This document shows positions 9,824 to 17,504 of a stretch of DNA of 64,000 nt, piece after piece. The stretch is from positions 1,240,001 to 1,304,000 of the forward strand of contig OZ244055.1 of NCBI GenBank assembly GCA_965214975.1, given 5' to 3'. Numbering within the stretch: the stretch's first letter is position 1; each line of letters opens with the position of its first letter. The notes beneath the pieces were generated by a model that saw only the letters and a list, made by a program, of their open reading frames with translations, ran no database searches and had not been told where the DNA came from. Made by a program: the position numbers and the translations under genes. The DNA is from JAJEBT01 sp965214975 (GTDB lineage Bacteria > Pseudomonadota > Alphaproteobacteria > MPNO01 > UBA830).

Positions 9824-10087
9824 TTACGGCTGGGCAACCGGAACCAGCCCCTGGCGGATCCGGCGATGGATGGTCTCGTCCGAAACCCCGACCTCCTTCG
9901 CCACGTCGGCAACGCTCATGAGCGTCGGCGCATCGCCGTCCGGCCGGCAACGCGGGATGCCGTGGCGGCGACGCAGGGTGCCGACAAGCTCGGCCGTGAA
10001 GTTCAGGCCCCGTGCCGTGCGCCGCCCCTGGCGGGTCAGGATCTTCGCGGTCTCCAGGTCGTTGCAGAAGCGGGACATCTTGCCCAC
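9824..10087 (-). pseudogene. Fragment resembling the C-terminus of a serine recombinase
   Basis: An 87-residue frame contains TAELVGTLRRRHGIPRCRPD followed by a helix-turn-helix-like segment SVADVAKEVGVSDETIHRRIRQGLV. This arrangement resembles the C-terminal part of certain resolvase-family site-specific recombinases. No catalytic N-terminal domain is present nearby. The resemblance is from memory and weak; it could be another DNA-binding fragment. Confidence 0.35.
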
Positions 10088-10109
10088 GAGCTCGACCGTG
10101 CTCCGGTCG

Positions 10110-10655
10110 TCGCGCCGGGCGTCGGGTCGCCCGCGAGCGCACCGACGCGCGCCGCAACGGCACCCGAGAGACCACCGGCGGGCACGCCTGCGGCATCACC
10201 TCCGCGCCGGCGGAGCGCGCCTCCCCGCAGGAGCTCCTCGCCTGGAACCGCGGACACCCGGGCGGTCGAGGCCAACCGCCACGTCCGGGACACGGTCTTC
10301 GGCGAGGACGCGTGCCTCGCGCGGACCGGCTTCGCGCCCGGGAACAACGCGACCGCCACCAACCTCGCGCTCGCGGTCATCCTCCACAGGACCGGCTCCG
10401 ACGGCATCGCCTCGGCGACCCGGCGCTTCGCGCTCCGGCGCCGCAGGGACGCCTTCGCCGCGATCCTGTCCCCCTGAACGCCGCCGCCACGCCGCCGGTC
10501 CGCCGGCACCGGCCTCCGGCGCCTCCCGACCGAAATCCCGCCCGGAACGAAGGCCGCGAACCCGCGAAACGGATCGTCGCGCGCCAGCCGCGACGCCCGG
10601 ACGCGGCCCGGACCGACCGGAATCGGCCGCAATCGGGGAGCGTGGGACACTCCTG
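10110..10655 (+). mobile_element. ISAs1/DruA-type element, right-end relic
   Basis: Encodes the C-terminal end of an ISAs1-like transposase in two frames. First GITSAPAERASPQELLAWNRGH, then after a frameshift near 10255 EANRHVRDTVFGEDACLARTG, and on to a stop at 10475-10477. These match the family's end (ERASP...HW, FGEDACRxRxG). About 180 bases of non-coding end follow, finishing in an inverted terminal repeat whose reverse complement reads CAGGAGTGTCCCACGCTC, 15/18 like the left-end repeat of copies A and D. Confidence 0.75.
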
Positions 10656-10666
10656 CGGTCCGGGGG

Positions 10667-10839
10667 CAGGACGATCCCACGCTGGCCGAACATCCGCTGC
10701 AGGCGGGACAGGGCGCTCCCGTCCGGGCCGTCACCGCGGTCTGCAGGCTCCGAGGGCGTCCCCGATCGGTCGGCTCCGGCTCGGATCCCGTCATCCGGGC
10801 GACCGAGTCGGTCCGGGACCGCAGCGTGGGATCATCCTG
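10667..10839 (+). mobile_element. 173-bp MITE, copy 1
   Basis: A non-coding 173-bp element bounded by an 18-base inverted repeat, CAGGACGATCCCACGCTG at the left and the complement of CAGGATGATCCCACGCTG at the right. The same 173 bases recur at 13450-13622 with about two differences. Its termini match those of the DruA/ISAs1-like elements here, so it is probably moved by their transposase. It starts 12 bases after the preceding right-end relic. Confidence 0.82.
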
Positions 10840-10890
10840 ATGGCCTGTCCATGCACGCGGCACGCCCGCGTTCGTTCGCTGCGGATGTTG

Positions 10891-11049
10891 TCAACACGGT
10901 TTATGGTGTCGCTCCATCCTACCGTCTTCCTGCGCGTCTCGCCCCATGTCCATCCAGACGCCCTTTACGTCCTCGAACACGCAAGTGGGATCGATACCTG
11001 CTTCAGCGGAAACGCGGACCTCGATCAAGCAGGTGTCGTCGGAAATCAT
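10891..11049 (-). CDS. Small ORF downstream of the HEPN gene (doubtful)
   Basis: A 52-codon frame (MISDDTCLIEVRVSAEAGIDPT...) starts 22 bases after the HEPN stop on the same strand. It has an acidic, plausible amino-acid composition but only a weak ribosome-binding site and no recognised family. It could be a third member of the DUF262-HEPN cassette or chance. Confidence 0.25.
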   Translation of the reverse strand: MISDDTCLIEVRVSAEAGIDPTCVFEDVKGVWMDMGRDAQEDGRMERHHKPC

Positions 11050-11071
11050 CGTTTCGAGACGTTTTGCTGCC

Positions 11072-11527
11072 TCATTGAAACAGGCTTCTCAATTTTTCGA
11101 TAAGCTTCTTCGCATCATCGAACTGCCGGGTGACGTTCGCAATAGTGGTATCCGACGAGCGGCCATGAGCGATGTTGTTGCGTTGCGCAACGATGCCATC
11201 GACACTGTCCTTTATGCTACCGCTAGCAAATTCTTTCAGTTCTCTCGCCTTGTCCTTGTCGAAGGATCCGATCAGATCGACGATCCTCCGCATGTTGGGA
11301 TTGACGAAGCGTTCGAGATTCCGACTGACGAACCGAAGCACCGTCGGATCCGTACGACTTTGAGCGTAGACCTGCAGGACTTCTCTGCATGTCGCTTCCA
11401 GATAGCCGGACGCCCAAATCGTCATGAGTTGCGCCAGTCGGGATTGGGTTTCGTGCGAGAGTTCGCCGGCCTCCCGTCGCGCAGACTCGATCGCCGCTTT
11501 CAGACGATCGCTGTCTCTGTGTCTCAC
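11072..11527 (-). CDS. HEPN-domain protein (RiboL-PSP-HEPN-like), putative RNase effector
   Basis: A 151-residue all-helical protein. The diagnostic HEPN motif is at residues 115-121 (RNNIAHG, the RxxxxH RNase signature), after a helix with NLERFVNPNMRRIVDLIGSFD. Proteins of this type (annotated elsewhere as RiboL-PSP-HEPN) are found in defence and stress loci and are predicted metal-independent RNases. Its ATG overlaps the stop of the DUF262 gene by four bases (ATGA), so translation is coupled and the two should act together. Codon use and lower GC than the flanks suggest transfer. Nuclease activity is inferred, not shown. Confidence 0.78.
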   Translation of the reverse strand: MRHRDSDRLKAAIESARREAGELSHETQSRLAQLMTIWASGYLEATCREVLQVYAQSRTDPTVLRFVSRNLERFVNPNMRRIVDLIGSFDKDKARELKEFASGSIKDSVDGIVAQRNNIAHGRSSDTTIANVTRQFDDAKKLIEKLRSLFQ

Positions 11528-12603
11528 GGGATATCCCTATACGCCTCACGTGCCAAGTCGATACGTCGATCCACCCTTTCCTTGTTCGTGGTTCCCTGGC
11601 TGTACAGCCTCTCCTTCTCTAGTTGCGTCAGCAATCCCTTATGGGCCGACTTCAGAGACGTTCGGTCGGAAACAGGGCCAGCCCGCACGCGGTGCGCGAG
11701 CCCGACAAGAACGGCGTCGGCGACCGACACGTTTAGGGCGTGCTGTGGGCGAAGCGCCGACGACGTCAGCAGGGTGTCCGCCGCTTCGACCGTTTTTTCG
11801 AATATTTCACGAAACTCTCGAGCCCAGTGTTCGTCAGGTTCTCGATATTCGTTCATAAAATTGTTGAGGAACTGCTTCATCGGGCGTTCATATTCTTCCA
11901 ACCGAAAGAAAAGGGCGAAAAACCTGAGAATAATCTCCTCGTCTTTCTTTCGTTTGCTCTTCGTCCCAAACAGATTCCGCCAATGGGAGTTGTTGGCCAT
12001 CTCCGACAACAGGTCGTTCAACCCCCCTCTGGAGACGCAAGCCCGTATCTCCTGCGCACTCAACGGTGTACCCCCGGTGTTCAGGCGCTCGAAAACCGAA
12101 TAGACTGAGCTCCGATCGTTTCCCGGTTCGGTCTGATGGAATATGGTCGCATGAAGGATCGAGTCGTTGAGGCAACGCTGAATCGCCGGGGCAAGGTCTT
12201 CATATGTTTTTTCTTTGAATTCATCGGCAACCCCTACAAGTCTGAAGGACTCGTTGCCGAAAACCCCTTTGTAGAAGGATTGCAGAGTCAGAAGTCTCTG
12301 CTGTCCATCCACGACCATGAGCTTCTGCGTTTCCGGCTCCTTGAACAGGAAAATGCCGGGAACGGGCAATCCCAGAAGGAGAGACTCGATGAAACGCGAG
12401 GCTTGTGCTTTCGTCCAAACGAAATTCCTCTGAAACGGCGGAACGAAGATGTCTTCTCGTTTGACACGCTCGACTACCCCGTCCACCGGCATGTCCGCAC
12501 CGTAGCTTGATATTGTGTAACGGATGGGGTGACGAATCTCATCATCTCCATCCTCGGGATCTAAGATCTCGTCTTCGACACCTTGAATCTGTTCATCGGT
12601 CAT
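11524..12603 (-). CDS. DUF262 (ParB/GmrSD-N-like) protein, putative defence sensor
   Basis: A 359-residue DUF262 protein. The N-terminal ParB/sulfiredoxin-like domain shows DIFVPPFQRNFVWTKAQASRFIESLLLGLPVP and the conserved VDGQQRLLTL motif, then FERLNTGGTPLSAQEIR. In GmrSD, SspE and BrxU this domain binds and hydrolyses nucleotide, and some members sense DNA modification. The C-terminal half is helical and has no HNH (DUF1524) nuclease, unlike GmrD/SspE. The effector role is probably taken by the coupled HEPN protein. The start at 12603 has GAGGAG seven bases upstream; an in-frame ATG at 12642 is less likely. The lower GC than neighbours is consistent with transfer. Confidence 0.85.
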   Translation of the reverse strand: MTDEQIQGVEDEILDPEDGDDEIRHPIRYTISSYGADMPVDGVVERVKREDIFVPPFQRNFVWTKAQASRFIESLLLGLPVPGIFLFKEPETQKLMVVDGQQRLLTLQSFYKGVFGNESFRLVGVADEFKEKTYEDLAPAIQRCLNDSILHATIFHQTEPGNDRSSVYSVFERLNTGGTPLSAQEIRACVSRGGLNDLLSEMANNSHWRNLFGTKSKRKKDEEIILRFFALFFRLEEYERPMKQFLNNFMNEYREPDEHWAREFREIFEKTVEAADTLLTSSALRPQHALNVSVADAVLVGLAHRVRAGPVSDRTSLKSAHKGLLTQLEKERLYSQGTTNKERVDRRIDLAREAYRDIP

Positions 12604-12613
12604 CGTCTGCTCC

Positions 12614-12926
12614 TCATTTCTCGAATCGAGACTCCGACTCAACCCAGAGTCGGCGGCTCGGCGTCCCTAGCAGCAGGCTCGCCTGCTTAGGGTCGCTCAT
12701 AGAGCACCTGGCCTTCCGCAGGGCCCACGCGAGCACATGGTTGAGGGAGGCGCGCCAGTACTCGACCTCGTCGCGGCTGTAGACCTGTATGTCCTTGGAG
12801 ACGCGGAAGCCCGCGAGCGTACGCCACAGCCGCACCGCTGCCGAACAGGATCACCTGATGGGGATCCACCTCGTCCACGATGGCGTGCACCATCCGTTCC
12901 AAAAGCGCGTCGTCGACTTGCGTCAT
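12614..12926 (-). pseudogene. Decayed MNT nucleotidyltransferase and start of its HEPN partner
   Basis: From ATG at 12926 one frame reads DEVDPHQVILFGSGA, the start of a nucleotidyltransferase GS motif, but the DxD region is deleted. The rest is split: another frame carries SKDIQVYSRDEVEYWRASLNHVLAWALRK, the typical C-terminus, and after it MSDPKQASLLL may be the first residues of a HEPN partner. A second, independent MNT/HEPN remnant in this island. Confidence 0.6.
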
Positions 12927-12971
12927 GGCAGGGTTCTCTTCACGAAGACAGCGCGCTGCAAGCCGCTGCCG

Positions 12972-13166
12972 CTACGACGATGTTTTTCCATCCGCTTTCA
13001 CCCAAACGATCCTGCCGTCCTCGAACACGGCGATGGCGCCGCCGTTTTCCCAGGCCCGGCGGCGCGCGCGTTCGGCGGCTCTCCGCATCGCCGCTTCGGC
13101 ACCGGCAAGGTCCGGGTCGCGGGCGGATGCCGCCGGCCTCCGATCGTCGGACTCCCTTGGTTTCAT
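12972..13166 (-). CDS. Small conserved protein, possible antidote of a zeta-like kinase
   Basis: A 64-residue protein with an alanine/arginine-rich helix (AEAAMRRAAERARRRA) ending in a beta-hairpin-like GGAIAVFEDGRIVWVK. Small proteins of this look often sit directly downstream of zeta-toxin-like kinase genes. Here its ATG overlaps the stop of such a remnant by four bases. Whether it is an antitoxin is inferred from position only. Confidence 0.5.
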   Translation of the reverse strand: MKPRESDDRRPAASARDPDLAGAEAAMRRAAERARRRAWENGGAIAVFEDGRIVWVKADGKTSS

Positions 13167-13275
13167 CGGTTATGTCCTTCCGCCAGCAAGGTCGGGGCGG
13201 TCTCGGAATTGTCGTATATCGCCCATTTGTCGACCAGATTCCGATAGACGGCCTCGAAATGGCTGGCCTTTGAGC
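13163..13275 (-). pseudogene. C-terminal remnant of a zeta-toxin-like P-loop kinase
   Basis: Only the end of the gene remains: FEAVYRNLVDKWAIYDNSETAPTLLAEG, resembling the conserved tail (LYRPLVDxWxxYDNS...LIAxG) of zeta-toxin-family kinases. The frame breaks at about 13273, exactly where a dispersed repeat begins, so the rest was lost by insertion or deletion there. Confidence 0.55.
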
Positions 13276-13395
13276 CGCTTTCAAAATTCCGCGTTCGAGG
13301 GGATTTTCTGCCGCGGCCGGCGAATTTCCTGGCAATCGGGGCCGCTCCGTGATTCTATCGGGTTTCCAGAGACTCGACAGACAGAGAGCGACCCC
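13271..13395. repeat. Dispersed repeat C, copy 1 (about 125 bp)
   Basis: Starts GAGCCGCTTTCAAAATTCCGCG and is alignable over its length with 47890-48015 at roughly 70 percent identity, with shared blocks such as GAGCCGCTTT, ATCGGGTTTC and CTCGACAG. No coding function is seen. It abuts the kinase remnant. Confidence 0.55.
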
Positions 13396-13449
13396 ATGGC
13401 GCCAATGCAGACATTGTACCAATCCTGGCATCACGTTCAAGCCGACCTG

Positions 13450-13622
13450 CAGGATGATCCCACGCTGGCCGAACATCCGCTGCAGGCGGGACAGGGCGCT
13501 CCCGTCCGGGCCGTCACCGCGGTCTGCAGGCTCCGAGGGCGTCCCCGATCGGTCGGCTCCGGCTCGGATCCCGTCATCCGGGCGACCGAGTCGGTCCGGG
13601 ACCGCAGCGTGGGATCACCCTG
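13450..13622 (+). mobile_element. 173-bp MITE, copy 2
   Basis: Same length, termini and interior as the copy at 10667-10839; the differences seen are one base in each terminal repeat. Ends are CAGGATGATCCCACGCTG and the complement of CAGGGTGATCCCACGCTG. The near identity implies recent movement or duplication. Confidence 0.82.
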
Positions 13623-13705
13623 GGTCCGGGGGACGCGGCCCTCGACGGGGGCCGGCCCCGGTTCTATGCTCGGCGGCGCCGGAGAGGCGGCCCGGGAGAC
13701 ATGTC

Positions 13706-14350
13706 ATGAAGATCGAGCTCTACTACGCGCCGGTCACCTGCGCGCTCGTGCCCTACGTCACGCTGACCGAGGCGGGCGCGGAGTTCGAGGTGCATCCTCT
13801 GGATTTCGGGAGAGAGCAGCACAGGTCGCCGGAGTATCTGGCGCTCAACCCGAAGCACAAGGTGCCGCTTCTGGTGGTCGACGGACGGAAGCTGACCGAG
13901 AACGTGGCGATCCAGCAATGGATCGCGCGCGCCTTTCCGGAAGCCGGACTGCTGCCGGAGGATCCCTGGCGGCAGCTGGAGGCGGTCTCGATGCTCTCCT
14001 GGTGTTCCGGCGGCATCCATCCGTTTCTGAGCCGGATCAACGCGCCCGCGCGGGTCTGCGAACTGGAGGAGGCGGCGGATGGAATCCGGCGCGTCGCGGC
14101 GGCGGCGGTCGGCGAGAACTTCGCGATCGCCGAGGCGCTGCTGGACGGCCGCGACTGGTTCTTCGAGAGGTTCACGGCGGCGGACGCGCACTTCTTCTGG
14201 TGCTTCCGGCGCGCCACGCAGTTCGGTCTGGATCTCGATCCGTACGCGCGGTGCCGGGAACATTTCGGGCGGATGCACGAACGGGACAGCGTCCGCAGGC
14301 TTCTCGCCTTCGAGGAGAAGGTGCTGGCCGGGTTCTCGAAGGCGGCGTGA
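13706..14350 (+). CDS. Glutathione S-transferase family protein
   Basis: A 214-residue GST. The N-terminal thioredoxin-like domain has the start MKIELYYAPVTCALVPY (active-site region with cysteine, as in bacterial beta-class enzymes), LNPKHKVPLLVVDG with the cis-proline, and LTENVAIQQWIA binding glutathione's gamma-glutamyl part. The C-terminal helical domain contains the conserved FTAADAHFFW (N-capping box region). It would conjugate or reduce with glutathione in the cytosol. ATG at 13706 is chosen because the ATG at 13701 is followed at once by a stop in its frame. It stands alone after the island. Confidence 0.87.
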   Translation: MKIELYYAPVTCALVPYVTLTEAGAEFEVHPLDFGREQHRSPEYLALNPKHKVPLLVVDGRKLTENVAIQQWIARAFPEAGLLPEDPWRQLEAVSMLSWCSGGIHPFLSRINAPARVCELEEAADGIRRVAAAAVGENFAIAEALLDGRDWFFERFTAADAHFFWCFRRATQFGLDLDPYARCREHFGRMHERDSVRRLLAFEEKVLAGFSKAA

Positions 14351-14621
14351 GAGCGCGGGTGGCGGAGCCCGCGAGTCGCCTTCGCCCCTTCAGGCCACCG
14401 GAGAGCCAGCCCGGTTCACGGCGCATTCCGCGGAACCGGTCCGCCCGGCCGGGACCGCCGACGCGCGGGCATCCGGCGGCCGGGGTTCCGTCGATCCGGA
14501 GATTTTCCGCGCGGCTTCCCGTTCTTGCGAACCGCAGAACGGGCGCCTATGCTTCGACAGTGGCGCCTGTCGGGCGTAAAGACAGTGCCCGCCGGGACGC
14601 CGGTTCTGGGGAACGCAGGCA

Positions 14622-15323
14622 ATGGAGCGCGGGCATCCGGGCCGACAGGACGGATCGACACGGCGGATCCGGATATGGGACCGTCCCACGCGAATCTTCC
14701 ACTGGGTGCTCGTCGCGCTGTTCGTGGTCTGCATCGCGAGCGGCGTCGGGGAACGCTTCGAGATCCACATCCCGGCCGGCCAGGCTCTTCTGGTCCTGAT
14801 CGTCGCCCGCGTCGCCTGGGGGCTGGTCGGCAGCGAGACGTCCCGCCTGAGCCGCCTGGTCCGCCCGCCCGCGGAGGTCGCGGCCTACCTTCGCACGCTG
14901 TTCCGGCGGACGCCGGACCGTCATGTCGGCCACAATCCGCTCGGGGGCCTGTCCGTCGTCGCAATGCTCGTGGCGCTGGCGGCGCAGTGCCTGCTCGGCC
15001 TGTTCTCGACGCACGTGGACGGTTTTCACGAAGGGCCGCTCGCGTTCCTGCTCAGCCACGACCTCTCGCGACGGGCCGCCGGGTGGCATGACTCCCTCGG
15101 CCACGCGCTGCTCGTTCTGGTGGCCCTGCACCTGCTGGCGGTTCTTTTCCATTTCGTCTGGAAGCGGGAGAATCTCGTCGCCCCGATGCTGACGGGCCGG
15201 GCGCCGGCAGCGCCGGAGGCACGCGAACCGCGTCTTTCGTCCGACGGAAGGGCGTTGCTGGTTCTTGCGCTTTCCGCGCTCGGGGTCGTCGGCGCGATCC
15301 GGATCGCGACGGTCCTGCTCTGA
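14622..15323 (+). CDS. Cytochrome b561 family membrane protein
   Basis: A 233-residue membrane cytochrome b. It begins with IWDRPTRIFHWVLVALFVVCIASG (first helix with a haem-ligand histidine), followed by hydrophobic helices LLVLIVARVAWGLVG, VVAMLVALAAQCLLGLFS, and WHDSLGHALLVLVALHLLAVLFH carrying further histidines, then a C-terminal single helix. It should pass electrons in the inner membrane, with diheme ligation. It is convergent with a cytochrome c' gene; these two are frequent neighbours and likely redox partners. Confidence 0.85.
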   Translation: MERGHPGRQDGSTRRIRIWDRPTRIFHWVLVALFVVCIASGVGERFEIHIPAGQALLVLIVARVAWGLVGSETSRLSRLVRPPAEVAAYLRTLFRRTPDRHVGHNPLGGLSVVAMLVALAAQCLLGLFSTHVDGFHEGPLAFLLSHDLSRRAAGWHDSLGHALLVLVALHLLAVLFHFVWKRENLVAPMLTGRAPAAPEAREPRLSSDGRALLVLALSALGVVGAIRIATVLL

Positions 15324-15386
15324 CGGCCTCGCCGTGCTGACCCCGCGCGGCGCGTCGGTCCAGGCGGCGGCAGGGCCGGCCGCCGG

Positions 15387-15869
15387 TCAGCGCTTCCGCC
15401 GGAAGGCCCGGTGGCATCCTCCGCATCCGTTCCTCGAGAGATCCTCGAACGCCGACTGGATCCGCTCGGAATCGCCGGCCGCGAGCGCCGCCTCCAGCAT
15501 GGCGGCCTTGTCCCCGAAAACCGCCGCCGCCGCCTCGAATCCGTTCCAGTCCTCCCAGATCGACGGCGCCGACTCCGAATCCCCGAGCACGTCCATGCCG
15601 GTGCCGGCCGGGAACAGCGAAAGCATCTTCGGCGCCGTGCCGACGACCGTCGCCGCCGCTTCCCGCGCCTCGTCCCGCGTCCCGCGTCCGGCCGTGAAAA
15701 GCTTGACCGTCCGCATGGCCCGGCCGAGTCCCTTCATCGCCTGGCTGCGTTCCGCCTGGACCCGGAGCGCCTCCTCGCGGCTTTCCACCCGGTCGTCGGC
15801 CTGGACGCCGGCGCCCGGGCCAAGCGCCAGACCCGCAACCGCCGCCGCCAAGATCCCGAAACCTCTCAT
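15387..15869 (-). CDS. Cytochrome c' (class II c-type cytochrome)
   Basis: A 160-residue exported protein. The start MRGFGILAAAVAGLALGPGAGVQA is a signal peptide; a longer open frame upstream has no such signal and is rejected. The mature part is a four-helix bundle ending in the haem site CGGCHRAFRRKR near residues 149-153, at the C-terminus as in cytochromes c'/c556. It carries electrons or binds NO in the periplasm. It lies tail to tail with the cytochrome b561 gene. Confidence 0.88.
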   Translation of the reverse strand: MRGFGILAAAVAGLALGPGAGVQADDRVESREEALRVQAERSQAMKGLGRAMRTVKLFTAGRGTRDEAREAAATVVGTAPKMLSLFPAGTGMDVLGDSESAPSIWEDWNGFEAAAAVFGDKAAMLEAALAAGDSERIQSAFEDLSRNGCGGCHRAFRRKR

Positions 15870-16083
15870 GACGCGTCTCCCCGACAGGACAACGGGCCCC
15901 GCGCGTTCCGAACCGTGGAGCGGCTCCCGTGGCCCGCAAGTATACGCCATCCGGCACAAAGCGCATCCGCAGGCGCCGGGCGCCAGCGCCTCTCTCCGGA
16001 TCCGGCCCGCCGGTGGCGCCTGCCGGCCGGCTCCGTATACTGCGCCGCGGTCCGCCCGGCCGAGGCGGCCCGGGGAGAATCCG

Positions 16084-17427
16084 ATGGCCAGGGAACGCCG
16101 GCTCCATCTCAACGCCTTCATGCGCCCGGCGACCATCCACACCGGCGGCTGGCGCTATCCGGGCGCCTACGCGGACGCGAACTTCAACCTTTCGCACATG
16201 AAGTCCTTCGCGGCCCGCCTCGAGGAGGCGCGGTTCGACGGTATCTTCCTCGCCGACCATCTGGCGGTGCTCAACATGCCGGCGGCCGCGCTTCGCCGCT
16301 CCGTCACGACCACCTCGTTCGAGCCGTTCACGCTGCTTGCGGCGCTCGCGATGCTCACCCGCAACATCGGCCTGCTCGCCACCGGCTCGACGACCTACGA
16401 CGAACCGTTCCACATCGCGCGCCGTTTCGCGTCGCTCGACCACATCAGCGGCGGCCGGGCCGGCTGGAACATCGTCACCACGTCCAATCCGGACGCGTCG
16501 AGGAACTTCGGGCGTGACGAGCACATGGAGCACGACGAGCGCTACCGCCGGGCGCGCGAGTTCCACGACGTCGTGACCGGCCTGTGGGACAGCTGGGCGG
16601 ACGACGCCTTCGTCCGCGACCAGGAACGGGGCATCCACATGGAGCCGGACCGCCTCCACGTGCTCGACCATCACGGCGAGTTCTTCGACGTGCGCGGACC
16701 GCTCAACATCGCGCGCCCGGTCCAGGGCTGGCCGGTGATCGTCCAGGCCGGCGGCTCGGAGGCCGGTCGCCAGCTCGCCGCCGAAACCGCCGAGGCCGTG
16801 TTCGCCGCGCAGAGCGGTCTCGCGGCCGGCCAGGCGTTCTACCGGGACGTCAAGGGCCGGATGCCGGCGCTCGGACGCGACCCCGACCACCTCAAGATCA
16901 TGCCCGCCTGCCTCGTGGTCGTCGGCGACACCGAGGAGGAGGCACGCGCGAAACGCGCGCGCCTCGACGCGCTGGTCCACGAGGAGAGCGCGATCGCCTC
17001 GCTTTCGATCGCGCTCGGATGCGACGTCTCGGACTTCGACCTCGACGGCCCCCTGCCCCCGGTTCCGGAAAGCAACGCCACGCGCTCGGGACGCGAGCGC
17101 GCCATCGCGCTCGCCGAGCGCGAGAACCTCACCGTCCGCGAGCTCGCCCGGAGGCTCGGCGGCTATTCCGGGCTCGCCATGGTCGGAACCCCGCGCACCG
17201 TCGCCGACCGGATGGAGGAGTGGCTGGAGACCCGGGGCAGCGACGGGTTCACGATCATGTTCCCGTTCCTGCCGCAGGGTCTCGACGACTTCGTCGACAG
17301 GGTGGTCCCTGAACTCCGGGACCGCGGCCTGTTCCGGAGCGCCTACGAGGGCCCGACGCTGCGCGAGGTGATGGGCCTGCCGCGCCCGGAGAACCGGTTC
17401 TTCGCCGAGGGCCCCGCCGTCCGGTAG
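16084..17427 (+). CDS. LLM-class FMN-dependent monooxygenase (NtaA/DszA-like)
   Basis: A 447-residue luciferase-fold enzyme of the NtaA/SnaA/DszA branch. Markers are HLNAFMRPATIHTGGWRYP at the start, FDGIFLADH, SLDHISGGRAGWNIVTTSN (flavin site) and PVIVQAGGSEAGRQLAAE. These enzymes use FMNH2 from a partner reductase and O2 to oxidise sulfur or amine compounds such as nitrilotriacetate or dibenzothiophene sulfone. No reductase is adjacent. It precedes an aminotransferase, a thiolase and an HpaB-like oxygenase on the same strand, so it may act in the same degradation route. Confidence 0.86.
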   Translation: MARERRLHLNAFMRPATIHTGGWRYPGAYADANFNLSHMKSFAARLEEARFDGIFLADHLAVLNMPAAALRRSVTTTSFEPFTLLAALAMLTRNIGLLATGSTTYDEPFHIARRFASLDHISGGRAGWNIVTTSNPDASRNFGRDEHMEHDERYRRAREFHDVVTGLWDSWADDAFVRDQERGIHMEPDRLHVLDHHGEFFDVRGPLNIARPVQGWPVIVQAGGSEAGRQLAAETAEAVFAAQSGLAAGQAFYRDVKGRMPALGRDPDHLKIMPACLVVVGDTEEEARAKRARLDALVHEESAIASLSIALGCDVSDFDLDGPLPPVPESNATRSGRERAIALAERENLTVRELARRLGGYSGLAMVGTPRTVADRMEEWLETRGSDGFTIMFPFLPQGLDDFVDRVVPELRDRGLFRSAYEGPTLREVMGLPRPENRFFAEGPAVR

Positions 17428-17504
17428 GCTGGCCGCCGCGCACTGGCGCCCGTCCCCGCAATCCGCTATGAAGCCCGAACGGTTGCGGGAGGACGGCGAA
17501 CCAG

